Source: Candidatus Gastranaerophilales bacterium (GTDB taxonomy: Bacteria > Cyanobacteriota > Vampirovibrionia > Gastranaerophilales > Gastranaerophilaceae). Taken from it: a stretch of DNA of 64,000 nucleotides. The DNA is taken from the NCBI GenBank assembly GCA_944325575.1, contig CALVAR010000005.1, positions 29,700 to 93,699 of the forward strand. Reading direction: 5' to 3'. Made by a program: the position numbers and the translations under genes. Each line of letters begins with the position of its first letter. The stretch's first letter is position 1. Below, piece by piece: positions 52,405 to 60,595 of this stretch. The notes beneath the pieces are model-generated. The model was not told where the DNA came from. It was given only the letters and a program-made list of their open reading frames with translations, and made no database searches.

Positions 52405-52591
52405 TTATATTAAAAAAAACGGGTGTAGCGGTAAAAAGTTATTACACCCGCAGTCATGGTTTGAAGACCTTCCGGTCATCGGGAGTGTATGTATCGTAAT
52501 TTTTTATTAAACAATTCGATTCAGCACGTTCACCATCTTAAAGGCAGGATATTTAGTCACCCCTTAACAAAGTCCCGCTTAACAAAGTCAT
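52405..52591. other. Gene-free stretch with a hairpin
   Basis: A hairpin CGGGTGTA (52420-52427) with TACACCCG (52443-52450) and a smaller GACC/GGTC (52466-52477) are visible. The CGGGTG sequence echoes the stem of the adjoining repeat A5. The rest shows nothing I can name. Confidence 0.5.
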
Positions 52592-52816
52592 TTATCGCAA
52601 TATTGTTCCGGAAATTTTCACTCCGGTTCTTTTTAAAATCCCCTCAAATAAAAAATTTTTGCAAAAAACTTCTTCACTGCATCTGCTGTCTTTGCAGTTG
52701 CAAATTTTACAATAAGAACATATATTGTTTTCCGCAAGAAGCGATAACGCAATATCGAGCATGCCAAGAAGAGTTTTTGTATTGTATATATCTTTATTCA
52801 ATTTTTGTAAGTATAT
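52592..52816 (-). CDS. Small Cys-rich protein, possible ATA or TTG start
   Basis: The reading frame codes for about 70-75 residues with a helical front (YNTKTLLGMLDIALSLLAEN) and a Cys-rich segment CSYCKICNCKDSRC, then CKNF. A perfect AGGAGG (52824-52829) stands seven bases before an in-frame ATA at 52816. The next usable codon is TTG at 52801, 22 bases from it. It is divergent from the LexA/CI-like repressor and may belong with it, like small phage-type early genes. No family is recognised. Confidence 0.45.
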   Translation of the reverse strand: MYLQKLNKDIYNTKTLLGMLDIALSLLAENNICSYCKICNCKDSRCSEEVFCKNFLFEGILKRTGVKISGTILR

Positions 52817-52894
52817 ATCTAAACCTCCTGTATAGCTTTAATATAAATAATAAACTTCTTTTAATTGCCTAAAAAAAATATTTGTGCTATCTTA

Positions 52895-52955
52895 AAAGAG
52901 AAGTATATATCTTGCCTGATCTCGGGGGTCAGGCTATTTTTTTAACCTTCTCTTT
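52895..52955 (+). other. Nested hairpins with terminator between the small ORF and the repressor
   Basis: AAAGAGAAG (52895-52903) pairs with CTTCTCTTT (52947-52955). Inside, GCCTGA (52914-52919) pairs with TCAGGC (52929-52934) around a G-rich loop, followed by TATTTTTTT. The inner hairpin alone fits an intrinsic terminator on the plus strand. No promoter or gene is seen directly before it, so a short RNA is possible. Confidence 0.5.
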
Positions 52956-52997
52956 AAAATAAATATCTCAGTGGCAACAATTTTATTATACGCACAT

Positions 52998-53028
52998 ACT
53001 TTACAAATGTCAAGTAATATTTTATAAT
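52998..53028 (+). promoter_or_regulatory. Sigma-70-type promoter with overlapping inverted repeat (candidate operator)
   Basis: TTTACA (53000-53005), 17 bases, TATAAT (53023-53028). An inverted repeat ACTTTACAAATGTCAAGT (52998-53015), 7 of 9 bases matched, covers the -35 box. It precedes the LexA/CI-like gene by about 45 bases, a layout usual for autoregulated repressors. Confidence 0.6.
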
Positions 53029-53073
53029 CGTAAATAACAAGCGGAAATATATAAGGTCATTAAGGGAGCAGAT

Positions 53074-53715
53074 ATGAAACTATATGAGGTTATAGAAGAA
53101 CTCACAGGTATATTAAAAAAGAAAATCAGCTATACCGATATAGCAAAAGCAATGAATGTTACAAGACAATATGCAAATCAAATTAAAGACAAAGAGCTTA
53201 CCTGCGAACAGCTAAACCGCATTAATGATTTTTTCGGCACAAATCTTGCAACTGCAAAGTACAATGCATTAAATACAAAAGATGATGAAGATTGTATCTC
53301 TATACCGGTAAGGGGAGAAGTATCGGCAAGTATGGGATACGGTGTTACTGTATATAATGAAAGCCAAACTGCCACATATTCAATAAGTAAACAGCTTGCA
53401 AGGGATCTGGGCGGAAATACTTGTCATTTGGAAATGATTTTTGCACAGGGGGACAGTATGATGCCGACAATAGAAGGCGGAGACAGCCTGCTTGTAGACC
53501 ATTCCAAAAAAGAAATTTACGACGGAAAAATATACTGTGTGAGGATTGAAAACCAGCTTTATGCAAAAAGACTCCAAAAAATTCCGCCAAACACTGTTGT
53601 TGTTGTGTCAGACAATGCAAAATACAGGAGTTTTGAAATCGATCTTTCAAAATGTAGTGATTATGACTTTGAAGTTATAGGTGAAATCCGCTGGTGGGGG
53701 CGTGTGGCAAAATAA
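53074..53715 (+). CDS. LexA/CI-like S24 repressor
   Basis: The 213-residue protein joins an N-terminal HTH (DIAKAMNVTRQYANQIKDKE, about 20-42) to a peptidase S24 domain with catalytic Ser in AQGDSMMPTIEGGDSLLVD and Lys in YAKRLQKIP. These residues allow self-cleavage as in LexA and phage CI repressors. A cleavage Ala/Cys-Gly near VRGEVSASMGYG may be the target. It could be an SOS or phage-type regulator. No canonical LexA box was seen. Confidence 0.88.
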   Translation: MKLYEVIEELTGILKKKISYTDIAKAMNVTRQYANQIKDKELTCEQLNRINDFFGTNLATAKYNALNTKDDEDCISIPVRGEVSASMGYGVTVYNESQTATYSISKQLARDLGGNTCHLEMIFAQGDSMMPTIEGGDSLLVDHSKKEIYDGKIYCVRIENQLYAKRLQKIPPNTVVVVSDNAKYRSFEIDLSKCSDYDFEVIGEIRWWGRVAK

Positions 53716-54123
53716 TTTTGTTCAACCCAAACTTGTGTCTTCTAAAGCAAAAGCTATAAGCGCACAGGCGGTTTGGGTATACCCGTCCGTCTCTCAGGAA
53801 TCATATAGCGGCATTGCAGGTGGGTATACCCGCCCAACTAAACAAAACCTGTCATTCTGAAGCATCGAATATGCTTTGCTGTAAAAATATTGCTGTGTTC
53901 AGAATCTTACACACTTGATGTGTTCTCAAAGAATTGGTAAGATTCTGAGCTCGCTTTGCCCTCAGGATGACACAGTTCCGTCATTCTGAGGCTTTAGCCG
54001 AAGAATCTATTGTGCAAAGCTCCTTCGGTCACTTTGTTCCCTCAGAATGACAGTGATTTGCCATTCTGAAGTCTGCAGGTTGGGCATACCTGCCCAACGC
54101 CAAAAAGAAAATTTTTCATGTGC
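53716..54123. repeat. Cluster of hairpin repeats (families C and F)
   Basis: From about 53830 the region holds a long imperfect palindrome beginning TGTCATTCTGAAGC and ending CTCAGGATGACA, then a second shorter one with GAGGCTTTAGCCGAAGAATC, then TTGGGCATACCTGCCCAA. These are the same as at 48 and 59-60 kb. No gene is seen. Confidence 0.8.
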
Positions 54124-55152
54124 TTATATAAGTTTCCAGAAAATGTAAACGAGATATATTAAATAAAATATACCGCAGGTTACAAGTATGTGTGCGCTGA
54201 AGTGTCTGTCACGATACAGATTTATAAACAAAAGCACTGTCGAACAATAAACAAGTATGATATTTATCAGGGATTCCATCCCGAATACCCACGGTGTAAG
54301 CAAAATACCTATTGCCGTAGGAATACAGCTTTGAAACACCATTGCTCCGGTGATATTGCCAAGAGCAAGTGTATCTTTTTTCTGGCTTACCCATAAAACA
54401 CTATTAAATTTCTCGGGAAGCTCAGTTGCAATAGGAGCAAGGATAAGACTGAGAACAAGAGGATTGATACTGAATAAATCCGCAAAAAATGTTATCTGTC
54501 CCACAAACAAATGTGCAAAATAAATCAATGCGCCTATTGATACTACAACCTGCAGCCATACAAGAAACGTATTATACTTCTTAAAAATCCTTTCAAATAA
54601 AAGCTCTTCTATATCAGCGCTTTCTCCGCACTGGGAATGAGAGCAGTTAAGAGTTTTAAACACATATACAACGTAGTAAATAAAAAGACCTGCTGCACAT
54701 GCATATTTTATTGCCGGAATATGAATAAATCCCGCTGCAATAGCAAGCGTATAGCTGAAAAAGAAGAATTTTAAGTCTCTAAACATTACAACATAATTTG
54801 CATTCATCTTACGTTCACGTTTACCCATAGCCCAGAAAATTACAACAGCGACCCCAGTCACAAACATTGCAAGTGTAGAAAGCAAAAACGGAGCGCCCAA
54901 AATTGCGCCTATACCTATCTCCTTACCCACATTAACATCGGTATGTGCAAGATAAGCACCCAAAATCGCAACCAGAGGAACTATTGTCTCGGGCAATGCC
55001 GTGCCGACAGCAGCCAGTATACTGCCGACAGCACCTTCATTAAGATTATAAATTTTGCCCAGATGCTCGACTGCATTTGTAAACACAACACAGCATCCGA
55101 CAATTAAAAATAAGTTCAATAAAGTTAAAAAACCGTGAAATATAGCGTCCAT
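54124..55152 (-). CDS. Sodium/calcium exchanger family membrane protein
   Basis: The 342-residue protein has about ten TM helices and the two alpha repeats of the CaCA family: GSILAAVGTALPETIVPLVA (about residues 42-61) and SLILAPIATELPEKFNSVLW (about 235-254). It should exchange Ca2+ or another cation for Na+ or H+. The acidic residues in both repeats are present. Its charged loop with two Cys (CSHSQCGES) between the halves is unusual. It is divergent from the NrnA-like gene. Confidence 0.88.
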   Translation of the reverse strand: MDAIFHGFLTLLNLFLIVGCCVVFTNAVEHLGKIYNLNEGAVGSILAAVGTALPETIVPLVAILGAYLAHTDVNVGKEIGIGAILGAPFLLSTLAMFVTGVAVVIFWAMGKRERKMNANYVVMFRDLKFFFFSYTLAIAAGFIHIPAIKYACAAGLFIYYVVYVFKTLNCSHSQCGESADIEELLFERIFKKYNTFLVWLQVVVSIGALIYFAHLFVGQITFFADLFSINPLVLSLILAPIATELPEKFNSVLWVSQKKDTLALGNITGAMVFQSCIPTAIGILLTPWVFGMESLINIILVYCSTVLLFINLYRDRHFSAHILVTCGIFYLIYLVYIFWKLI

Positions 55153-55169
55153 TATTTACTTTCCATATC

Positions 55170-55202
55170 TTTACAAATGTATATCAGATTTTATATTATA
55201 AT
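55170..55202 (+). promoter_or_regulatory. Promoter-like boxes right before the NrnA-like gene
   Basis: TATAAT at 55197-55202 ends six bases before the ATG at 55209. TTTACA lies at 55170-55175 (21 bases from TATAAT; 16 from an overlapping TATATT). Transcription would begin at or near the A of ATG, and no ribosome site is visible, suggesting a leaderless message. Confidence 0.4.
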
Positions 55203-55208
55203 ATCTCT

Positions 55209-56171
55209 ATGGATTGCAAATCATTTAAAGAAACGATAGAAAAAGCAAAGAATATTATAATAATTTCTCATGTCAATCCTGACGGAGATACTCTGGGAAC
55301 AATGTGTGCATTGTACAGGATATTAAAAAACAATTTCAATATCCTGCCGGATATGGTATACAACGGCATAATTCCTGAAATTTATCAATTTTTGCCATCT
55401 ATAAATGAGGCAAAAAAACCATCTGATGTTAAAGAAAAGATTTACGACATTGCAATAGCGGTTGATATTGCAGCAAAAGACAGAATGGGTGATTCGCTCC
55501 CGATTTTTGAAAAAGCCGATATCAGAATCAATATTGACCACCATAAAACAAACAACGGCTACGGTGATATCAATTTTGTAAACGGCAGCGCCTGCTGTGC
55601 CGGAGAAGTTTTGTTTGATATAATAGAACAACTGGGTATAAACATTGACAAAGATACAGCAGCCGGATTGTATACAGCCTTTTTAACCGATACGGGCGGT
55701 TTTAGATATGAAAATACAGGAGCCCAAACTCTTCAAAAATCAGCTAAACTTATTGAGTGCGGGGCAAATCCTGCTGAAATCTCAAGATATTGTTATGAAT
55801 CAAAGCCCAGAAATATGGTGCTTTTGCACGCTCATTGCATGGTTAATGCAAAATTTGAAAACAACAATAAAATTGCTTATGTATTAATCACAAATAAAGA
55901 TATGGAAAAATTCCACGCTAAAAATGATTATACGGAAGGTATAGTGGAAGAACTGAGAAGAATGGCAACAACAGAAGTTTCTTTTGTATTAAAAGAAGTT
56001 GATGAAAACACAACCAAAGCCAGCCTGAGAAGCAAAACAATTGATGTAAGCAATATTGCAGGTATATTTGGCGGAGGCGGACATACATTTGCAGCCGGAT
56101 GCACAATAAGAAAGCCTGTAGATATAGCCTGCAGCAAACTGCTTGAAGAAATAAAAAAAGTTTTGAAATAG
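55209..56171 (+). CDS. nrnA: DHH/DHHA1 phosphoesterase (NrnA-like)
   Basis: The 320-residue protein resembles NrnA, which degrades nanoRNA and cyclic dinucleotide products (pGpG, pApA). Motifs are HVNPDGDTLGTM, VDIAAKDRMG, NIDHHKTNNGYGD (DHH) and DTGGFRYENT, and the DHHA1 end FGGGGHTFAAGC. It is complete. Since the cell makes c-di-GMP (GGDEF gene), this could remove pGpG. The YihY-like gene follows seven bases later. Confidence 0.9.
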   Translation: MDCKSFKETIEKAKNIIIISHVNPDGDTLGTMCALYRILKNNFNILPDMVYNGIIPEIYQFLPSINEAKKPSDVKEKIYDIAIAVDIAAKDRMGDSLPIFEKADIRINIDHHKTNNGYGDINFVNGSACCAGEVLFDIIEQLGINIDKDTAAGLYTAFLTDTGGFRYENTGAQTLQKSAKLIECGANPAEISRYCYESKPRNMVLLHAHCMVNAKFENNNKIAYVLITNKDMEKFHAKNDYTEGIVEELRRMATTEVSFVLKEVDENTTKASLRSKTIDVSNIAGIFGGGGHTFAAGCTIRKPVDIACSKLLEEIKKVLK

Positions 56172-56178
56172 TAATTTT

Positions 56179-57045
56179 ATGAAAATATTAGACTCTACTT
56201 TTACATATTTAAAAAATCTTATTAACCGTATTATCATTGACGATTTTCTCGGTATGGCAGCAGAAATGGGATTCTGGTTTGCAATAGGAATATTCCCGTT
56301 TATGCTGTTTATGATGTCATTTTTTACAATGCTCGGTAAAAAATCACTTTTTATGCCTATTATGCATTTTTTAGATTCCGTTGCGCCGACTGATTCCGTC
56401 AACTTAATCAAAGAAGTTTTAAACGAAGTTATTATATTTGAACATGGCGGATTAATGGCTGTGTTTGGTTTTTGTGTAACTGTTTTTCTCTCCTCAAATG
56501 CGATTTTTTGTATCATAAAAGGAATGAACAGAGCCCTTGGAATAGAAGAACACAGAAACCTTCTTGTTACACGTTTTATTTCTGTTTTAATGGTGTTTGT
56601 AAACATATTTTTCATGTTTATAACGGTAAACCTTATAATCTTTGGTAAAGTAATTCTTCAATTTGCGCTAAACTTTATTAACTTTTCCAATGCAACAATC
56701 ATTATCTTCTTAATCGGAAGATGGTTTGTTTCATTTATTGCACTATACGTAACCGCATATCTAAACTACTTTCTTCTGCCTGCATGGCAGGGTTCGGATA
56801 AATTAAAAAGCAAAAGTTCACTGCCCGGTACACTCTTTTTCAGCCTGTGCTGGATGTTCGGTTCGTGGTGTTTTTCTATATACATAAACAATCTTCACAC
56901 ATACAACAGGGTTTACGGTTCAATCGGTGCATTTGTAATGCTTATGGTATGGCTCTACTATACTTCACTGATTTTGCTAGTGGGCGGAGAGATAAACTCT
57001 CAAGCATACAAACGATTTAAAGAAAAAGAGGACAATATCGCATAA
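56179..57045 (+). CDS. YihY/BrkB family membrane protein
   Basis: The 288-residue protein has six TM helices and the YihY/UPF0761 signature: MAAEMGFWFAIGIFPFMLFM, then GSIGAFVMLMVWLYYTSLIL and VGGEINSQAYK at the end. The family is often labelled ribonuclease BN by mistake; its real role is unclear. It directly follows the NrnA-like gene and is followed by a bidirectional terminator shared with infC. Confidence 0.9.
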   Translation: MKILDSTFTYLKNLINRIIIDDFLGMAAEMGFWFAIGIFPFMLFMMSFFTMLGKKSLFMPIMHFLDSVAPTDSVNLIKEVLNEVIIFEHGGLMAVFGFCVTVFLSSNAIFCIIKGMNRALGIEEHRNLLVTRFISVLMVFVNIFFMFITVNLIIFGKVILQFALNFINFSNATIIIFLIGRWFVSFIALYVTAYLNYFLLPAWQGSDKLKSKSSLPGTLFFSLCWMFGSWCFSIYINNLHTYNRVYGSIGAFVMLMVWLYYTSLILLVGGEINSQAYKRFKEKEDNIA

Positions 57046-57071
57046 AAAAACGGAGATAATCTCCGTTTTTT
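57044..57071. terminator. Bidirectional intrinsic terminator between the YihY gene and infC
   Basis: A7 leads into CGGAGA (57051-57056), paired with TCTCCG (57060-57065), then T7. Symmetrical A and T tracts allow use from both sides. Confidence 0.88.
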
Positions 57072-57091
57072 TATTATTAAATTAATTTTAT

Positions 57092-57625
57092 CTAATTTCC
57101 CGGTGCGAGAATTATTACAAGGTTTCTGCCTTCCATTGCCGGTTTTCTCTCTACGTTAATCGGTTCATTTTCGAGATCTGCAAGAAATCTGTTAGCCAAA
57201 TCAAAAGCAAGCTCTGAATGCTGCATCTCACGGCCTCTGAGCATAATCACAATTTTTACCTTGTCACCTTGAGAAATGAATTTTTTAATATTTTTAATTC
57301 TTACATTATAATCATGAACATCTATTTTATATCTGATTTTAATTTCTTTTACTTCTACGGTATGCTGTTTTTTCTTGGCTTCTTTAGCCTTTTTTTCCAT
57401 TTCATATTTATACTTGCCGTAGTTCATTATCTTAGCAACCGGCGGCTCTTGATTGGGAGAAACTACAACCAAATCCAAATCTTTTTCATCAGCCATTCTC
57501 TGAGCTTCAGCCGTTGATATTACTCCAAAATTTTCGCCTTCGCTGCCTATAAGCCTTACTTCTTTACATCTGATATTTCTGTTAATTAAAGCTGCATCCT
57601 TACCGCCTGAAAAACCTTTGCTAAT
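57092..57625 (-). CDS. infC: Translation initiation factor IF-3 with AUU start
   Basis: IF-3 tests start-codon pairing and keeps ribosomal subunits apart. The ATG at 57496 gives only the second half (MADEKDLDLVVVSP), whereas the frame extends upstream through residues LINRNIRCKEVRLIGSEG and AQR to a GGKDAA start. AAGGAG (57633-57638) lies seven bases before ATT at 57625, giving 177 residues, normal for IF-3. Known infC genes use AUU so that IF-3 limits its own synthesis. The C-terminal domain GDKVKIVIMLRGREM is intact. rpmI and rplT are not beside it. Confidence 0.93.
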   Translation of the reverse strand: MSKGFSGGKDAALINRNIRCKEVRLIGSEGENFGVISTAEAQRMADEKDLDLVVVSPNQEPPVAKIMNYGKYKYEMEKKAKEAKKKQHTVEVKEIKIRYKIDVHDYNVRIKNIKKFISQGDKVKIVIMLRGREMQHSELAFDLANRFLADLENEPINVERKPAMEGRNLVIILAPGN

Positions 57626-57738
57626 AATTATTCTCCTTTATTTCGCTATTATTCAACTATCTATTGTAGTGTGCTAAACAGGAAAATGTCAACAAACATA
57701 CGCAGTATAGACTATGTATACCTTGATATATTCTTAAT

Positions 57739-58356
57739 TTAATCTTTCAGATGTTTAAAGTGTTTGTACAAATACGCAATGCCAAGCACAAAACATACAG
57801 CCACAATAGCGACATCAAACTTGTGCCATATATGCTTAAAAGCTTCCATATTCTGACCCATTTTTACACCTACATAGACAAGGAAATAACTCCAGATTAA
57901 AGAGCCTAAAAAAGTAAACGTAAAAAAGAATCTTTTTTTTGCTCTCAAAATACCGGCAGGAAGTGAAATAAAAGTCCTTATCACGGGCAGCATCCTGCAT
58001 ATAAAAAATGCCCAGTCTCCGTATTTTTCCACCCATTTGTCCGCTTCTTCAAGATCTTTTTTGCTTACAAGAAACCATTTTCCGTATTTTTCTACAAATG
58101 TTCTGCCGCCGAAATATCCGAGATAATATGAAGGAACGGAACCTATTACACAGCCGAAAGCACCTGCCCACGCTGCAACATGGAAATTAAATACACCTTT
58201 TGAAACCAGATAGCCCGCAAAAGGAAGTATCGCTTCGCTCGGCAGAGGAATGTTGCAAGACTCTATCGCCATCAAAAGGCTTATTCCTAACGGTCCCATT
58301 GCAGTAATAACGTGTTCGATAAAAGCTATTAAATGTCCTAAAATTGTATCAAGCAT
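57739..58356 (-). CDS. DedA family membrane protein
   Basis: The 205-residue protein has family features IESCNIPLPSEAILPFAGYL, GSVPSYYLGYFGGR, and FICRMLPVIRTFISLPAG, with an acidic and arginine pair conserved in DedA (flippase-like) proteins. It has about four to five hydrophobic segments. DedA proteins are tied to lipid carrier movement and envelope stability. It is followed by infC and lies after pth on the same strand, with 37 bases between. Confidence 0.9.
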   Translation of the reverse strand: MLDTILGHLIAFIEHVITAMGPLGISLLMAIESCNIPLPSEAILPFAGYLVSKGVFNFHVAAWAGAFGCVIGSVPSYYLGYFGGRTFVEKYGKWFLVSKKDLEEADKWVEKYGDWAFFICRMLPVIRTFISLPAGILRAKKRFFFTFTFLGSLIWSYFLVYVGVKMGQNMEAFKHIWHKFDVAIVAVCFVLGIAYLYKHFKHLKD

Positions 58357-58393
58357 ATTCTATCCTCATTCACTCCGGTTATAAAAATAAATA

Positions 58394-58954
58394 CTAATTA
58401 AATTTTGTTTGTGCAGCCTGTATGCCTTGAGCCAGATAGACTTCTATTGAGTCTTTTATTTTAGAGAGTTCAGGTTTTAGTATATCAAGCTGCTCCTGTG
58501 TAAAATTTTGAAGCACATAGACTTCTGACGGAACATTCGGCTGCGGACCGATTCCCACCTTCAGACGGTCAAAATTATTATTTCCGCCCAGAACCTGTAT
58601 AATGGATTTTATTCCGTTATGTCCTCCGTCAGAACCTTTTGCACGGTAACGTATTGTACCGGCAGGCAGCGCTATATCATCATAAACAACAAGTACATCT
58701 TCCCTTTGTATCTTAAAAAAATTCATAACAGCTATCAAAGACTGTCCGGAAAGATTCATAAAAGTATGCGGCTTTAAAAATATTACGCTTTCTCCGTTAA
58801 CGATTGTTTTTGATATTTCCCCGTTGAATTTAGATTCGAATTTAAAATCAAAATTCCATTGATAGCTCAAGTAGTCCAACACCATAAAACCCGCATTATG
58901 GCGTGTAAATTTATATTTATCTCCCGGATTGCCCAAACCTGTAATCAGTTTCAT
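58394..58954 (-). CDS. pth: Peptidyl-tRNA hydrolase
   Basis: Pth recycles peptidyl-tRNA. The 186-residue protein has LITGLGNPGDKYKFTRHNAG (catalytic His), FLKPHTFMNLSGQS, VVYDDIALPAG and SDGGHNGIKSI, all family hallmarks, and GIGPQP. Length is normal. It probably heads a minus-strand unit with dedA. Confidence 0.96.
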   Translation of the reverse strand: MKLITGLGNPGDKYKFTRHNAGFMVLDYLSYQWNFDFKFESKFNGEISKTIVNGESVIFLKPHTFMNLSGQSLIAVMNFFKIQREDVLVVYDDIALPAGTIRYRAKGSDGGHNGIKSIIQVLGGNNNFDRLKVGIGPQPNVPSEVYVLQNFTQEQLDILKPELSKIKDSIEVYLAQGIQAAQTKFN

Positions 58955-59138
58955 TTTTTACTTTCTATCAAAATTATCTTTTAAGTTTATCAAAAAATAA
59001 GATTACTCCAAGCGTTACGTCCTTTTAACCAATAACAAAAAGTTAAAAACCGTTTATCAATATAATGTGAGTTTAAATTAAAAACACAATTTTTAAAACT
59101 TTTCCAAATATTTAATATTTTAGGGACGGAGGAGACTA

Positions 59139-59711
59139 ATGTCAACCAAAAGCAAAGCCATAGTCAATTTAAAAAGCAGTGAAAAGGTTGCAAATTTTTT
59201 AGAGTCTAATCATCTTCACAAAAAAGATTTTGCAGAAATGATAGGTGTAACATTGTCTTATGTTTACAATTTAATAGATAATGCTATTCCGTTTTCCACA
59301 AGAGGGATTACTCTTGAAAGAATTGCCGCCGTTATGGACATTGAGCCGGAAGAATTTGTGGAATACAAAATTCCTCAGGAACCGATTATGCTTGATGAAT
59401 CTATAGAATTTTTAAGAGAGAAACAAAAAGACAAAGGTATTTCAACAGTACAGCTTTTAAAAAGTTTTCCGAGAAAAAAACGTGTTGAAATCGTCGATAT
59501 CTTAAGAGGCGCAAGACCTATCCCTCTGGACTGGAAAGAGTTAACGCTTATAGCGCAGGTGCTGGATATCAGTAAAGAAGAAATCTATCCCTACTGGGAA
59601 GAAAGAGCACGGAGACTTTTCCAGACAGCCGGAATGAACCTGCAGACAAATCAGGGTCTTGTTGATGCAATGTTTGACTGTGCAAGAAATTATGTGGACA
59701 GCGTAAGATAA
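59139..59711 (+). CDS. Protein with two HTH-like domains
   Basis: The 190-residue protein starts with an XRE-like HTH (about 20-60: HKKDFAEMIGVTLSYVYNLI). A second similar unit spans about 90-150 (REKQKDKGISTVQLLKSF, then RPIPLDWKELTLIAQVLDIS). Each ends in a short IEPEEF/ISKEEI segment. The symmetric layout could bind DNA as a monomer. The ATG follows GGACGGAGGAG. No effector domain is seen. Function is unknown. Confidence 0.7.
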   Translation: MSTKSKAIVNLKSSEKVANFLESNHLHKKDFAEMIGVTLSYVYNLIDNAIPFSTRGITLERIAAVMDIEPEEFVEYKIPQEPIMLDESIEFLREKQKDKGISTVQLLKSFPRKKRVEIVDILRGARPIPLDWKELTLIAQVLDISKEEIYPYWEERARRLFQTAGMNLQTNQGLVDAMFDCARNYVDSVR

Positions 59712-60317
59712 GCGGATTATTGTCGTTCATAAGGTTTAGACTGCAGTTTTGGCATACCTGCCCAACGCATATATCACCTCATTCTTAAAGTTGTAGGTTG
59801 GGCATACTTGCCCAACGCAATAAGTCTCAGGACGATAAATGAATGTCATTCTGAACACTCTGCCGAACAAAACGATTAAGTATCGTTTTGTGAGAGGGTG
59901 AAGAATCTAAATGTCATTCTGAAGTATCAAACATGCTTTGCTGCAAAAAGATTGCTATGTTCAGAATCTTACAAACTTGATGCATTATCAAAAAACCGGT
60001 AAGATCCTGAGCTCGCTTCGCTCCTCAGGATGACAGATAATAAACAGATTCTTCGGCTAAAGCCTCAGAATGACTGTAATTGGTTATTCTGAGCACTCTG
60101 CCGAACAAAACGATTAAGTATCGTTTTGTGAGAGGGAGAAGAATCTAAATGTCATTCTGAAGTATCAAACATGCTTTGCCGCAAAAAATATTACTGTGTT
60201 CAGAATCTTACAAACTTGATGTGTTATCAAAGAATCGGTAAGATCCTGAGCTCGCTTCGCTCCTCAGGATGACAGATAATCGTCATTCTAAGTAATGTAG
60301 GTTGGGCATACCTGCCC
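59712..60317. repeat. Array of hairpin repeats (families C and F)
   Basis: Three TTGGGCATACCTGCCCAA-type hairpins and at least three TCATTCTGA...GGATGACA palindromes follow each other, some with the extra segment GAACAAAACGATTAAGTATCG. Copies are imperfect and both full and partial. No gene is seen in about 600 bases. Confidence 0.8.
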
Positions 60318-60595
60318 AACGCATATATCTTTTGCTCATCCGGTCACTATTTACAGACCCTTACAGCTTTAAAAATCCTATGTATATCCGTGACGCCATT
60401 TTCTTTAGCTCGCCTCAGCTCGCTAAGAAAAGAAGGCAAATCCGCTGTCTTGGATTATTGGCGTTCTCAAGGTTTTGTATTCCATTTCGAAATTTTATTC
60501 TAAAATTTCTCCGTTCCAACAACCTTGTTCACATGGCTGTTCGCTCACTTCGTTCGACTCCACAGCCGCACAAAATCCGCTATTTCCCTATACAA
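60318..60595 (-). repeat. Dispersed repeat, family D (copy D2)
   Basis: An inverted copy of 47630-48110 without the 111-base nested piece. It includes the hairpin AAATTTTATTCTAAAATTT and GCCTCAGCTCGCTAAG. It starts on the minus strand with TAGCGGATTTTGTGCGG, whose TAG is the stop codon of mnmE. Confidence 0.85.

Noticed and set aside
59712..60317. Possible CRISPR array
   Set aside because: Repeats are imperfect palindromes of varied length without uniform spacers, and no cas gene is in the window.
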